64,000 nt of DNA from Stereocaulon alpinum. Lineage: Eukaryota; Ascomycota; Lecanoromycetes; Lecanorales; Stereocaulaceae. The DNA is taken from the NCBI GenBank assembly GCA_018257865.1, contig JAEUBA010000020.1, positions 124,001-188,000 of the forward strand. Reading direction: 5' to 3'. This document shows, piece by piece, positions 25,433 to 38,039 of the stretch. The position numbers and the translations under genes were made by a program. The notes beneath the pieces are model-generated. The model was not told the DNA's origin. It worked only from the letters and a program-made list of their open reading frames with translations, and did no database searches. Within the stretch, counting starts at the first letter, position 1, and every line of letters begins with the position of its first letter.

Positions 25433-26780
25433 CTCCTATTTAAAACCGGCGGTGGTAAGGTAGCCTACTATCTAAGCTCCCTACTAATCACGCTCGTAGC
25501 TAGTCCCAGCTTATCTCGGAAAGGGCGGAATTCGTTAGGGGCGAGAGCCTTAGTCATACCGTTAGTAACTATATTAGCGGTATTACTATATTATAAGGTT
25601 AATTCGCTAGTTTCTAATACTATTTCGCGTACTAAGTAAAAATTATTACGTATATATTTAGTGCGCTAGTAGTTAATTAGATTAGTAGCTAATTTAATAG
25701 CTACTATTACGAGCTAGGCTTTACTTTCCAGCGTTACTACTTATCACCTTACCTACCTAGTACCCTAGCCCTATTGGGCCTAGCTCTAGCGGGTTACTTA
25801 TAGGTCTTCGTACGCCTATATCTAGCTTTCCTTCCTTAGATATATTCTCCTAGTCTAATAACACCCCTATTAACTCGCTCTAGGCCGGCCCCTAACAGCT
25901 GCCTAGTTATCTCCTATTAGTTTAATAGGCTTAATATCTTTTTTATTATAGCCTACCCCTTATAGTAATTCGCTAAGGAAGAGAGATTCTTTAGTAGCGT
26001 TATATTAGGCGACGTATTCCGCCTCTATAGTTAAATTAGTATAGAGAGTTTAAAGCTTACTAGACTAGCTTATTAGTCTATTCTATAGTTAAAAGATATA
26101 GCTTAACGTTATATAAGAAGTATCTCTATCGTCTAACTATAATAAGTCTATCTAACTAAGTAAGTTACCTTTTAGATTAACGCCTTTAGTAACGTCTCTA
26201 GGTCTATAGCGTAGTCTAACTTTAGTAGTACCCGCTAGATATTTAATAATTTATTTTACTAAATTGAGGTGCTCGTTAGTAGGGTTAATAGAGAAACGTC
26301 TACTTTTTCCGACTATAAATATAAGGTCTGGACGCGTTATTATTAATAACTATTAGAGTTCTCCTACTAGGGTACGATAGACTTCCGCCTTAGTGCGGTC
26401 TACTATATATATATTAGGTGCTCTGACCAAATCGTTACCTTTATCTATCGGTAAGGTAACTAGGTAGTAGGATTCTATATTTGCCTAAGTAATAACCCTC
26501 TTAGCGTAGGAAGTCTAATTAATATAGATAGTATAGTTAGGGCGGTCTCGAATTATTGCTATCCCTAGATACTAGTTAACGTCCCTAAGGTATTTTATTC
26601 TAAATTGTTAGTCTAAATTCTATTTAAACTCGGAGATTAGGGCCTTATTAGGTCCGTATATAAGGATATCTTTCTTATAATAATAGAATATCGCGACTTT
26701 CGGAGCAGTTCCGCGCTTACAGCTAATTATAATACCTCTTTAGAGCTATATTTCCTTTCTCAGCTAGCGCCTTCCTAGCG

Positions 26781-27200
26781 CCTTTAACTACTAAAAGTTA
26801 AATCTATATCGTAACTTCTTCGTAGTAATACCTCGCGCTATATACGTTATATAATATCGAGATAATTTTATAAGTTTTAAAGTCAACTATTAGCTTGCTT
26901 ACGTATTAAGAATTATTAGAATTAGCCTATTTACGTAATAGTTATAACTAAAAGAAGTGTTTTCGCTATATTTTATAGGCACTACGGGCTCGCTGGTAAT
27001 TACTAAGTATTATATAGTTACCTTTAACTACCAAAAGTTAAGTACGCTACGTAATTCTTCGCAGTAATACCTCGCGCTATATACGTTATATAATATCGAG
27101 ATAATTTTATAAGTTTTAAAGTTAACTATCAGCTTGCTTACGTATTAAGAATTATTAGAATTAGCCTATATACGCAATAGTTATAAGTAAAAGAAGCGTT
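26781..27200. repeat. 180-bp direct duplication inside the Copia pol region
   Basis: Bases 26781-26960 and 27021-27200 are near-identical direct repeats with a 240-bp period. Both start CCTTTAACTAC and end AAAAGAAG(T/C)G. The 60-bp spacer is unrelated. Confidence 0.8.
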
Positions 27201-29499
27201 ACGGCGGAAGCTCGGTGCTAATCCTAGACCCGATAAATAGCTAAGCGCGCCTTTTAAAGCCGCCTTTTACTATTAAAACCTTACTATTTTGATAACTTTA
27301 TATATAATAAAGTATACTATAAATAGAGAGATTTCTAACGCCGCTAGAATTTTCTAAATCAAGTACAAAATAAGCGAGATATAGCTGTTTTTATATTAAT
27401 CTTCTATGAAGATTACGGGCACTAACTTGTTATTAATATAAAATATAACTATTATTCTATTTTCGCTAGTAAATATAGAGTAGTCTTTAACTAGCCTAGT
27501 ATAGCCTAGGGACTCTATAAATTAGCGGATAGTTTTATATTATTCGCGAGGAGACTGCTTAAGGCTATATAGGGCGCGCCGTAGTTAGTAGGTATCTATA
27601 GGATTACCGTTAGTAAAGCTATAAGGCTGCTTAACCTATACTTCCTCCGTTAGTAAAGATTCGAGGAAGGCGGTGATAATATTAGACTACTCTATTTTAT
27701 AGTCGTATTTAGCGTATAGTGCTATAAGAATTCGTACTATAGTGCCTTTAACTATACTTAAATAAGTCTTATTATAGTTAAGACCTTTAACTTACCTAAA
27801 TCCCTTAACCACCCAGCGTGCTTTATACTAAGCGATCTCTCTATTAGGATCTAGCTTATAAGTAAGGACTTAACATCTAAGTAAGGCCTTCCGTCCCTTA
27901 GAAACGGGAGCTAGTATATCCTAAGTTACTATCTTTTCTAATAAGTTTAGCTTATCTTAGAAAGCTGCTATCTACTTTTCTTTATTAGGGCCTCTCAGGG
28001 CCTTATAAATATTAGTAGGTATAGAAGGTATAGGGTTAGCTTTAGCCTTATAAGATCTAGTAGTAATTCTCGCTGCGAAACCTCTCCTATATAGTTACCT
28101 ATAATTAGGCCTCGCTTGCACGCGTGTTCGTATAGTGCGAATATTTAGATTAGTATTTACGACCGTAGTCGCAGGAGTCTTCGACTGTTGCGGAGATATA
28201 GTAGCCTAGGGACCTTCGGTCTCCTTAGGAGTCTACTCTAACGCTGGTATCTACGTAGGAGTCTCGAATACGTCGTTATTAGATAAGGAGTCAGATTTAT
28301 TTAAATTAATATTCGAGGCGTCAGGGTTATTCGAATCGTTTTCGTCTGAATTATTCGAATTATTTATATCCGAATTGCCTATTAGATTAACGTCCGTAAT
28401 AGCGGTTACGTTAGTAGCTTATTCGCTTTACTCGACTAGGTTAGTAGTTACAGTTAGCGACTTTTATCGCTCTATCGACGAGTTAATAGTAAAGAATTCC
28501 TATAAGTCTATTTTATTAAATAACTCTTCTTCGCCTACCCCTATATCTTTACTATTAATATAGGAGTCTAGCTCCTATCTTACCTAAGAGGATTTAAATA
28601 TACGTTTTCTTTATACGTCTTAGAAGCGGTATTAATTATTATAGAAACTGTAGCTAAGAAATTTAGCTATTATAGCCCTATTATCTAACTTCTTCTTCGT
28701 TAGATTAGTATTATAGATATATACGATACAGCTAAACCGTCTAAAGTTACTAATATTAGTCTTCTTTCCTATCTAAGCCTTATAGGGCGTAGTGGACGGA
28801 TCTACTAAGGACGGTAACCTATTTTTAGTATAGATAATATAGTTTATTACCTCGCCCTAGTAGGATTAGCTAAAGCCGGCGTCTTATAGCACTATACGAA
28901 CTCTACTAAATAGGGTTTAAAAAGTTCGCTCTGTAATTACGTTTTAATTCGGCGTATATAGCTCCGCTGGCTCCTATTTAATTCTAAAGCTCCGCAGGAT
29001 AGATTATACTTCCTTAGAGGCGTAGATTAGTTTATTATCGCTAGTAAAGCGACTAACTAGTCGTCCCTAAGTCTTTATTAATATTAGGTGATCGCGTAGT
29101 ATTATTAGGAGATTAGTCTTAAATTTTATTATATAAATCCAGACTATATCGGTAGCCTCGTATATAAAGGAGGCGTAATAGCGGTATCTGCCCTTAGTAA
29201 GCTTAATCTAACCACCGCTAGTAATATCTAAGGAGATCTTTACTCCTAGTACTAATTCTCGTTTAGTTAGGTCCTATTAATAAGGAATTCTACTATAAAT
29301 TTTAGTTATCTTTATAATTACGTAGTCTTCGTAATATTTATATAGTAGCACTGCTTTTTACAGCTTATCCGCTATCTTAGTATTAATCCCTAAGGTAATA
29401 TAAGTAAGCTTCTTAACGTCTTATATACCTAGGTAACCTAGACGGCGGTGCTATTTATCCTAAGATATATAATTAGCGAGAGGTTTCTTTAAAGATCGT

Positions 29500-29778
29500 T
29501 GTTAAGGAACGGGATATAGACGAGGTATTCTTGATTCTATAGTAAGGACTTAGGTATAGGAGTAAGCTAAGATAAAAGACGAGGAATTAGAAATAGGACG
29601 GGGGTAGTAGCTTTAGATATAGGAGCTACTAAAACTTAATTTCTAATAGGGAATCTTAGCTAGGCTAGGCTAGGATCTACTAAGGTTCGATATTAACTTA
29701 AGTTAATATTAGGTTTAGAGGCCTACTATACTAAGGTTTAAATATAGTAGGTATAGCTTATAAGGCTATACTATAATA
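29500..29778 (-). repeat. 3' LTR of Gypsy B
   Basis: About 279 bp, reverse-complement match to 30770-31043 and 37769-38039, direct match to 43255-43525. Its outer end retains TGTTAAGG on the + strand, i.e. the unmutated CA terminus. Confidence 0.85.
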
Positions 29779-30769
29779 GTAGCCCCCTCTTTAAGGTTAA
29801 GCTCCTATAAGAGGTATACGGCGGTAAGGTAGGGACTTAAGGAGATAGGGCGAGGACTAGATAGTAGGGTAAGGCGAGAACTTAACTCCTCTAGAGTTAT
29901 AACTAGGCAGGGGCTTAACTTATTTAGAATCGTAATTAAGGCGAGGCGGGGACTTAACTTATCTAGAGTTATAACTAAGTAAGGTAAGATAAGGATTATT
30001 TAGAGTTATAACTAGGCGAGGCGAGGCGAGGACTAGGGTAACTCTTATTAAGTTAGGTTATACTTCTCTAAAGTACGGAATAAGGTAAGGCGGGAATTAG
30101 GTAAGGCTAGGCGAGGATCTATTAAGGATTAATATTAACTTAAGTTAATATTAAGCTTATATAATAATATAGTAATTATTAATAAGGCGAGGTAAGGATA
30201 AGATCTAGGTAAGTAAAGGCTCCTTATAGTAATACCCTTAAATAGTATATAAGGATTTATAGAGACTAGTAGCGCTAGACTTTAAGGTATAATACTTATT
30301 AATAGCTTATTAATAATAGTTTAGGTATTAAAAGGGTTTCTACGTCGCTATATAGCCTTCCTAATTAATATAGTACTTTAGTAGTAGTAGGCTATATCTA
30401 TAGTTATACTTAGAGTTTAAGATACTATTAACGTACTATTCGCGTTAGCCGTCTTTAATAATTATAGGTTCTTAGGGTAGTTAGACTTATCTAAGTAGAG
30501 GATTATTAGCTACTAGCTATAGTAAGCTGGCGTAGAAGATAAGGTAGACTTTTATAGATAGTAGTAGGTATAACTAGACTATAAAAAGGTTATTAAAGAT
30601 CTTAGAGACTTAGAAAGGACTAATATTATAGTTATCTAACTTAATAAAGGGTCGCGCAGTATTTAGGTTTTTAGCGTTTAACTATACTTAGTTATCTACT
30701 AGGTATCTTAGGTAGGGGCGTTAGCGCTAGTTAGTTAAGGACTTAAAGATTACTTAGGCGATTAGTATC

Positions 30770-31043
30770 TATTATAGTATAGCCTTATAAGCTATATCTA
30801 CTATATTACTACTACTAAGGGCCCCTAAGTCTAATATTAACTTTAGTTAATATCGAGCCTTAGTAGACCTAGCCTAGTTTAGCTAAGATTACCCTATTAG
30901 GAATTAAGTTTTAGTAGCTCCTATATATAAAGCTACTACCCCCGTCCTATTTCTAATTCCTTATCTTTTATCTTAGCTTACTCCTATACCTAAGTCTTTA
31001 CTATAGAATTAAGAATACCTTATCTATATCCTATTCCCTAATA
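30770..31043 (+). repeat. 5' LTR of Gypsy A
   Basis: 274-bp LTR matching 37769-38039 and, inverted, the two LTRs of element B. Confidence 0.85.
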
Positions 31044-33017
31044 TTATAAAAGACTAACTACCTAGCTAGTACTCCTATGTATTAGAGTAACTATAATATT
31101 AGAGTAACTACCTAATTATAATACTTATATATAATAGTTACTCGCTAAAGTCTAAGAGGATCCCGCTAGGGTCCTAAATACCTTTAACTACCTCTATACC
31201 TAAGCTAAGGGTACTACCTTATCTATAGCTATACCTCCTCCTTCCCCCTCTATATTTAATATAGTAACCCTTACTAATATTATTACTTAAGCGATAGTAT
31301 AAGTTCTTCTATCTATAGTTTAGTCTATACTTTAACCTTAAGTATTTAATATAGATACTCTTAGCTACGCCTTAATTATAGGATTATAACTATCTTTAGT
31401 AGTAGGCTATTCTCCTTTTCCTCTTCTTCCCCTATAAACCTAAACCCCCCTATAATTTAAAAAGCTCCCTAATATCTTAAAGTATAAAGGAGATTAAGAT
31501 AAGCTAGATATATAGGAATAAATCTTAATTTAATAGATATATATAAACTATAACTATTATCCTATTAATAGTAATAAGATTACTTATATAAAACTTAAGT
31601 TAGCTATAGGAAAGAAAGTCTCTAACTTAATAAACTAATACTAAAAAGATAGTTTATATATATTAACTAGCTTTATTAACTAAAAAAGAAAGCTATAGGA
31701 AGCTTATAGTAACCTATTTAAATAAAAGAATACTTAATAATATATTTAAGACCTTAAGTAAGGTCTTATAACCTTTAGGGAATACCTTAACCTTATCTCC
31801 TAAAGAAAGGAATAGTTTAGATTAGAGAATAAATCCTTAATTAATATTATAAGGTATAATATTAACTTTAGTACTTAGTAAGCCTTTATTAGATAGCGGA
31901 AGGCTAATAGTTAGTAACCCTAAACCTTTAATAAGTACGTTCGTATATACTTAGAGATTAACTAAGAACTTTAGTAGATTAAATATTAACTATCTCGCTA
32001 AAGCTCTATACTTACTAATATTAGAGTAAGTACTAAACTTAGTAGCTAAAGGCCTACTACTACTAAAACCCCCTTTTATATAGTTATAGCTAATAAACCT
32101 ACGACTTAACTACCTCCTAAAGATCTAATAGATCTAAGTATAGTATAGGCTATAATTAAAGGTTAGAAGCTATCTAAGCCCTTTATTAAAGTAATATATA
32201 ATAAGTAGAAACTATATTACTATTATAAGCTCTCCTACCTAAGTCTTATTACTAAGAATTACTTAAATAAGTAGATCTAACTCCGCTCCGGAATTATTAC
32301 TAAGTTCGATAATAACTAAAGTATTATAAGGGGTATCTTTTTAGATATAGGAAAAGTCTAGTCCTTATATAAAGTTATATACTAAGATTATTATTAGTCT
32401 TATATTTATCTTCTTACCTCCTAGTTTTATCTTTTAACCCCCTACTTTAATTATATACTAAGTTCTTAACCTAAGATACCCTATAGTTATTTAAGACTAA
32501 TCCTACCTTTTATAATAAGTATATAGTAATTTAGTATACTCTTCGCCTTATTTAGTCTAGAATTCTAATATATTACCTTATTAATATAGGCGCTTTAGGA
32601 TATATATTTATTAATAAAATCTTTACGTATACTTAGAATCTTACCTTTTATACCCTTTATTACCCTTATATTATCTAAGGATTTAATAGTTAGTTTATAG
32701 TAGCTAGCCTAATTACCTATCTAGCTAAAGCTATTATAGATATTTAAGGTTATATAGAAAGGATCTTCTTTTATATAACTAAACTTTAGTAATATCCTAT
32801 TATCTTTAGTCTTCTCTAACTCTATTAATATAGTACTACTACTAATTTCTTAGAAAACTCCTTAACCTTTACCTTAGTATTTTATTTAAAGAATTATACC
32901 TTTAGTCCTATTAAGGTTATTACTAAAGATAAACCTTTCCTAATATTAAAGGAAAACTATAAGATAATAATCTTTAAAGAATTCTCTTAAAACCTTACTC
33001 TTACTACCCTTATCTCG

Positions 33018-33700
33018 CCCTATACTTTAAAGAAGTAAGATATAACTTAGAAGGAGTCTACCTAATCCCCTACTTTAAAAAAGTAAGATATAACTTAGAA
33101 GGAGTCTACTTAATCCCCTACTTTAAAAAAGTAAAATATAATTTAAAAGGAGTCTACTTAATCCCCTACTTTAAAAAAGTAAGATATAACTTAAAAAGAG
33201 TTTACTTAATCCTCTACTTTAAAAAAGTAAGATATAACTTAAAAGGAGTCTACTTAATCCTCTACTTTAAAGAAGTAAGACTTAACTTAGAGGGAATTAA
33301 TAATTTAATCCTCTACTTTAGAAAAGTAAGACTTAACTTAGAGGAAGTTAATACCCTAATCCTCTACTTTAGAAAAGTAAGACTTAATCTAAAGGGAATT
33401 AACTTAATTCTCTACTTTAAAGAAGTAAGATTATACTTAAAAGAAATTAACTTAGCCCCCTACCTTATTCCCTACTTTAGAGAAGTAAAATTTAATTTAA
33501 AAAGAGTTAACTTAATCCCTTACTATATTCCCTACTTTAAAAAAGTATAATATAACTTAGAAGGAGTTAACCCTATCTCTTACCCTATTCCTTACTTTAG
33601 AAAAGTAGAAGATAATTTAGAAGGAGTTAACTTAGAAGGAGTTAACTTAGTACCTAGTCTTATTCCCTACTTTAAAGAAGCTAAATCTAACTTTAAAAGA
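33018..33700 (+). repeat. In-frame minisatellite in Gypsy A
   Basis: About 13 imperfect units, each starting CCCTACTTTA(A/G)A and running to GGAGT(C/T)(T/A)AC(T/C). Units are 48 bp in the first part, then 51, 60 and one 75 bp, all multiples of three. One frame reads PYFKKVRYNLEGVYLI-like 16-residue units, so it was a coding repeat between protease and reverse transcriptase. Confidence 0.8.
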
Positions 33701-36700
33701 GTTAACCCTACTACTTATCCTTAAAGGGATTAGTTATAATAATAAGTATAGCTATATTATTACCTCTATAAAATAAGGCTAAATACCTAAGATTTAGCTT
33801 TACTTAGTTACCCTTAATATATATAAGCTAAAGTTTTATACCTTTACCTACCTTATTTAGCTTAATAAGTAGGCCGCCTTTAATCTATTCCTTATAGAAA
33901 TTAATTAATTTCTTAATAGTCCTTATTAACTTAAGTTAATATTAATACTAGAATTTCGCTTAGATTAGAAAACCTTACTTAATACTTATACCTAAACCTA
34001 GGACTAAGCTATATTTAAGATAAACTAAAAGCTTTACCTAGCCTATACTATAACTTAAGAAGAACTTTAAGCCTATTAAGATTAGAAGAATATTAATCTA
34101 GCTATAATCCTACTTAAGTAGTACTATAATTTCTTAGATATCTTCTTAAGAAAGGATACTAATACCTTATTACCCTATTACCTCTATAACTATACTATTA
34201 AGTTAAAAGATAGGTAATAACCTCTATTATCCTATTTATATAGTATAAGCTATAATAAGATCCTAAAACTTAAGTAAAGGGTTTATCTAAGCTAGTTATT
34301 CCCCCGCTATATCCCCTATCCTATTTATTAAGAAGCCTAGCGGAGGCTTATACTTTTATATTAATTATTAAAGACTAAATATAGTAACTATAAAGAATTA
34401 GTACTCCTTACCCTTAATCTCTAAGACCTTAAATTAATTAAGTTATACTAAGGTATTTATTAAGTTAGATATTATCTCTACGTTTAATCGCCTTTAGATT
34501 AGAGAAGGTAATAAGGAAATAATAATATTCTATACCTAATTTAGCTTATTTAAATACCTTATTATACTATTTAAATTATATAATAGCCCTACCTTATTCT
34601 AATATTATATTAATAATACTTTAAGAGAGTTCCTAGACGAAATCTATACTATATACCTTAATAATATCCTAATCTATAGCGATATTAAAGCTAAGTATAA
34701 GATTTATATTTAATAAGTACTTTAGAAGCTCTATAAAGCGGGGCTATAAGTAGATATAACTAAGTATAACTTCTATATTAAAGAAGTTACCTACCTAGGA
34801 TTAATTATTACTACCTAAGGGATTAAGATAGATCCTAAGAAAATTAATACTATCTTAAATTAGCCTAAGCTTACTAATATTAAAGATATTTAGAGTTTTC
34901 TTAAATTTGCTAACTTCTATAGGTATTTTATCTATAGGTTTAGTTAACTAGTAGTACTACTAACCGCCCTAATTAGAAAAGATACGCTATTTAAGTAGAA
35001 TAATAAGTACTAAGCTGCCTTTAAGGCTTTAAAGAAAGCTTTTACCTCTAATATAATCTTAGTCTACTTTAATACTAACTATAAGATTATAGTAGAAACT
35101 AACGCTTCTAATTATATATTAAGAGGAATCCTATCTTAGTATAATAACTAAGATATACTACGCCCTATTACTTACTTCTTAAAGAAGTATAACCCTACTA
35201 AGTATAATTATAAGATCTATAATAAGGAGCTTATAGCTATTATCTATACCTTTAAAGAATAGCGCCTTAAGCTAAAAGGCTCTACTCTACTTATAGAGGT
35301 AATATCTAATTATAAAGCCCTAAAGTACTTTACCTTATTTAAGGAATTATTATACTACTAAGCTAGATAGAGCGAATTCCTATCCTAATTTAACTATAAG
35401 ATTACCTACTAACTAGGAAAAGATAATAGTAAACCTAATATATTAACTTATTAATTAGGAGATCTCCCTAAAGAGGGGGATATATTAGACCTTAGATACT
35501 AGTACTAGTACTAGATAATCCTTAAATAGAGAAATCTAGCCCTAGAAGTCCTTATAGACTATACTTAGAATATATCGCTAAGTATAACTTCCCTAGCCCT
35601 AGCCTTAGTCCCCCTAGTTATAATAATAACTACCTTAGATATCCTTATTTAGCCCTTCTAGCTATACCTTACCCTAATTTAGGTAACCTTAGTAGAACTA
35701 GAGGTAGACCTTAACCTAGAACCTTAAACCTTACCCTTATCCTATAAACCTAAATTAGATAGTAATAATCCTATTAACCCTAATAAAAACCCCCTAAATA
35801 TCCTAACTTAATAGCTATAGGATAGAGCTAACGAAGCTAATTAGTTTATACTTAGAGTCCTAGAAATACTACGCTTTAGGGAAAGATATTATAGTAGAAT
35901 CCCCCTTATTAAGTATAAAGATAAGGATAGAGTCCTATACTTTTATAAGAAATAGTATATTCCGAATTTTAATAAGCTACGGCTTCGCCTAGTCTAGCTA
36001 GCTTATAATAGCGTCGTAGGTAGCTACCTTAGTTATATAAAGTATTACGAGTTAATTAACTAAGCCTATTAGTAGCTAAACGTCTATACTATCGTCTAGT
36101 ATTTCGTACGGAATTACTATATATATTATAGAACTAAGCCCTCCTACTAGCGTACCTAAGGTTAGCTACGCCTATTACTACCTCCTTAATAATAATAGAG
36201 AGATATCTTAATAGACTACGTAGGTCCTTTACTACCTTATACCTATAGGGGAATTACCTATCGGTATATCCTAGTCTTTATTAATTAATTAACTAAGATA
36301 TAATACCTTATACCTACTATATCTATAGAAGTAGACGAAGCCTACGATAGCTTCTACTAAAATATATAGAAGCTCTATAGATTACCTAATATCCTTATAT
36401 CTAATAGAGAATCTTAGTTTATATTAGAAGTCTAGCAGTCCCTTTATAAGCGGCTTAGGATTAACCTACGAATATCTATAGGCTATTACCTATAAACGGA
36501 TAGCTAAACTAAGCGCTTTAACGTAGTAATAGAATACTACCTTCGTATATATATTAACTATATATAAGACGATTAGGTAAAGTAGCTCCTAAGAGCGGAG
36601 TTCTCTAGTAATAATATAGACTCCTCTAGTACCCTAGCCTCGCCTTTCTTAACTAATTATAGTTAATACCCTTATATTAGGTTTAAACTAACTAAACCCT

Positions 36701-37768
36701 TACCCTTAGATCTTATCGCTTAGGCCTATAACTATCTAATCGCTGCTAACGAATTCGCGATATAGATAGAAGCCCTTAACGACTACCTATAGGATAAGAT
36801 ACTAATTACCTAAGTAATCTTTAAGTCCTTAGCTAACTAGCGCTAATACCCCTACCTAAGATACTTAGTAGATAACTAAGTATAGTTAAACGCTAAGAAC
36901 CTAAATACTACGCGACCCTCTATTAAGTTAGATAACTATAATATTAGTCCTTTCTAAATCTCTAAGATCTTTAATAACCCCCTTATAGTCTAGTTAGACC
37001 TACCCCTATCTATAAAAGTCTACCTTATCTTCTACGCTAGCTTACTATAGCTAGTAGCTAATAATCCCTTACTTAGATAAGTCTAACTACCCTAAGAACC
37101 TATAATTACTAAAGACGGCTAACGCGAATAGTATATTAATAGTATCTTAAATTCTAAGTATAACTATAGATATAGCCTACTATTACTAAAGTACTATATT
37201 AATTAGGAAGGCTACGTAGCGACGTAGGAACTATTTTAATACCTAAACTACTATTAATAAGCTATTAACGAGTACTACGCCTTAAAGCCTAGCGCTACTA
37301 GTCCCTATAAATCCCTATATATTATTTAAGGTTACTGTTATAAGGAGCCCTTACTTACTTAATTCTTACCCTTACCTCGCTTAGTCCTCGCTTTATTAAT
37401 AATTACTATATTACTATATAAGCTCGATATTAACTTAAGTTAATATTAATCTTTAATAGATTCTCGCCTAGCCTCGCCTAATCCCCCGCCTTACCTTATT
37501 CCGTACTTTAGAGAGTATAACCTAACTTAAAGAAAGTTACCCTAGTCCTCGCCTCGCCTCGCCTTACCTAGTTATAACTCTAGATAAGTTAAGTCCCTAC
37601 CTTACCCTAATTATAACTCCGAATAAGTTAAGCCCCTACTTAGTTATAACTCTAAAGGAGTTAAGTTCTCGCCTTACCCTACCTATCTAGTCCTTATCCC
37701 TTTTTACTAAGTCCCTACCTTACCGCCGTATACCTCTCGTAGGAGCTCGACCTTAAAGAAGGGGCTAC

Positions 37769-38039
37769 TATTATAGTATAGCCTTATAAGCTATATCTAC
37801 TATATTACTACTAAGGGCCCCTAAGTCTAATATTAACTTTAGTTAATATTAAACCTTAGTAGACCTAGCCTAGTCTAGCTAAGATTACCCTATTAGAAAT
37901 TAAGTTTTAGTAGCTCCTATATATAGAGCTACTACCCCCGTCCTATTTCTAATTCCTCGTCTTTTATCTTAACTTACTCCTATACCTAAGTCCTTACTAT
38001 AGAATTAAGAATACCTTATCTACGTCCTATTCCCTAATA
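37769..38039 (+). repeat. 3' LTR of Gypsy A
   Basis: 271-bp LTR directly after the polypurine tract; its right end abuts the truncated integrase of element B at 38040. Confidence 0.85.

Larger units (their letters stand above)
30770..38039 (+). mobile_element. Gypsy/chromovirus element A (innermost)
   Basis: Plus-strand 7.3-kb element with LTRs at 30770-31043 and 37769-38039 that read TATTATAG ... CCCTAATA (RIP-modified TG ... CA). Landmarks in order: gag from about 31.1 kb; aspartic protease near 32570-32630 (NIGALGYIFINK, from an LIDTGA-type site); in-frame tandem array 33018-33700; reverse transcriptase with YLNNILIYSD at 34651-34683, where both catalytic Asp codons have become Asn; RNase H near 35.1 kb; integrase at 35.9-36.8 kb; and a C-terminal chromodomain near 37090-37285 (REWYVNSIL- and WEGY-type segments, with Trp codons turned to TAG). 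Polypurine tract AAAGAAGGGGCTAC ends at 37768. The chromodomain places it among chromoviruses, which target H3K9me-marked chromatin. No frame is intact. Confidence 0.9.

Noticed and set aside
28375..28563. 62-codon frame in the Copia region
   Set aside because: Only a chance opening in RIP-mutated DNA, on the strand opposite to the Copia coding strand.
33018..33700. CRISPR-like or satellite array
   Set aside because: Units are contiguous without unique spacers and lie in frame inside a retrotransposon; a eukaryotic genome is not expected to carry CRISPR.
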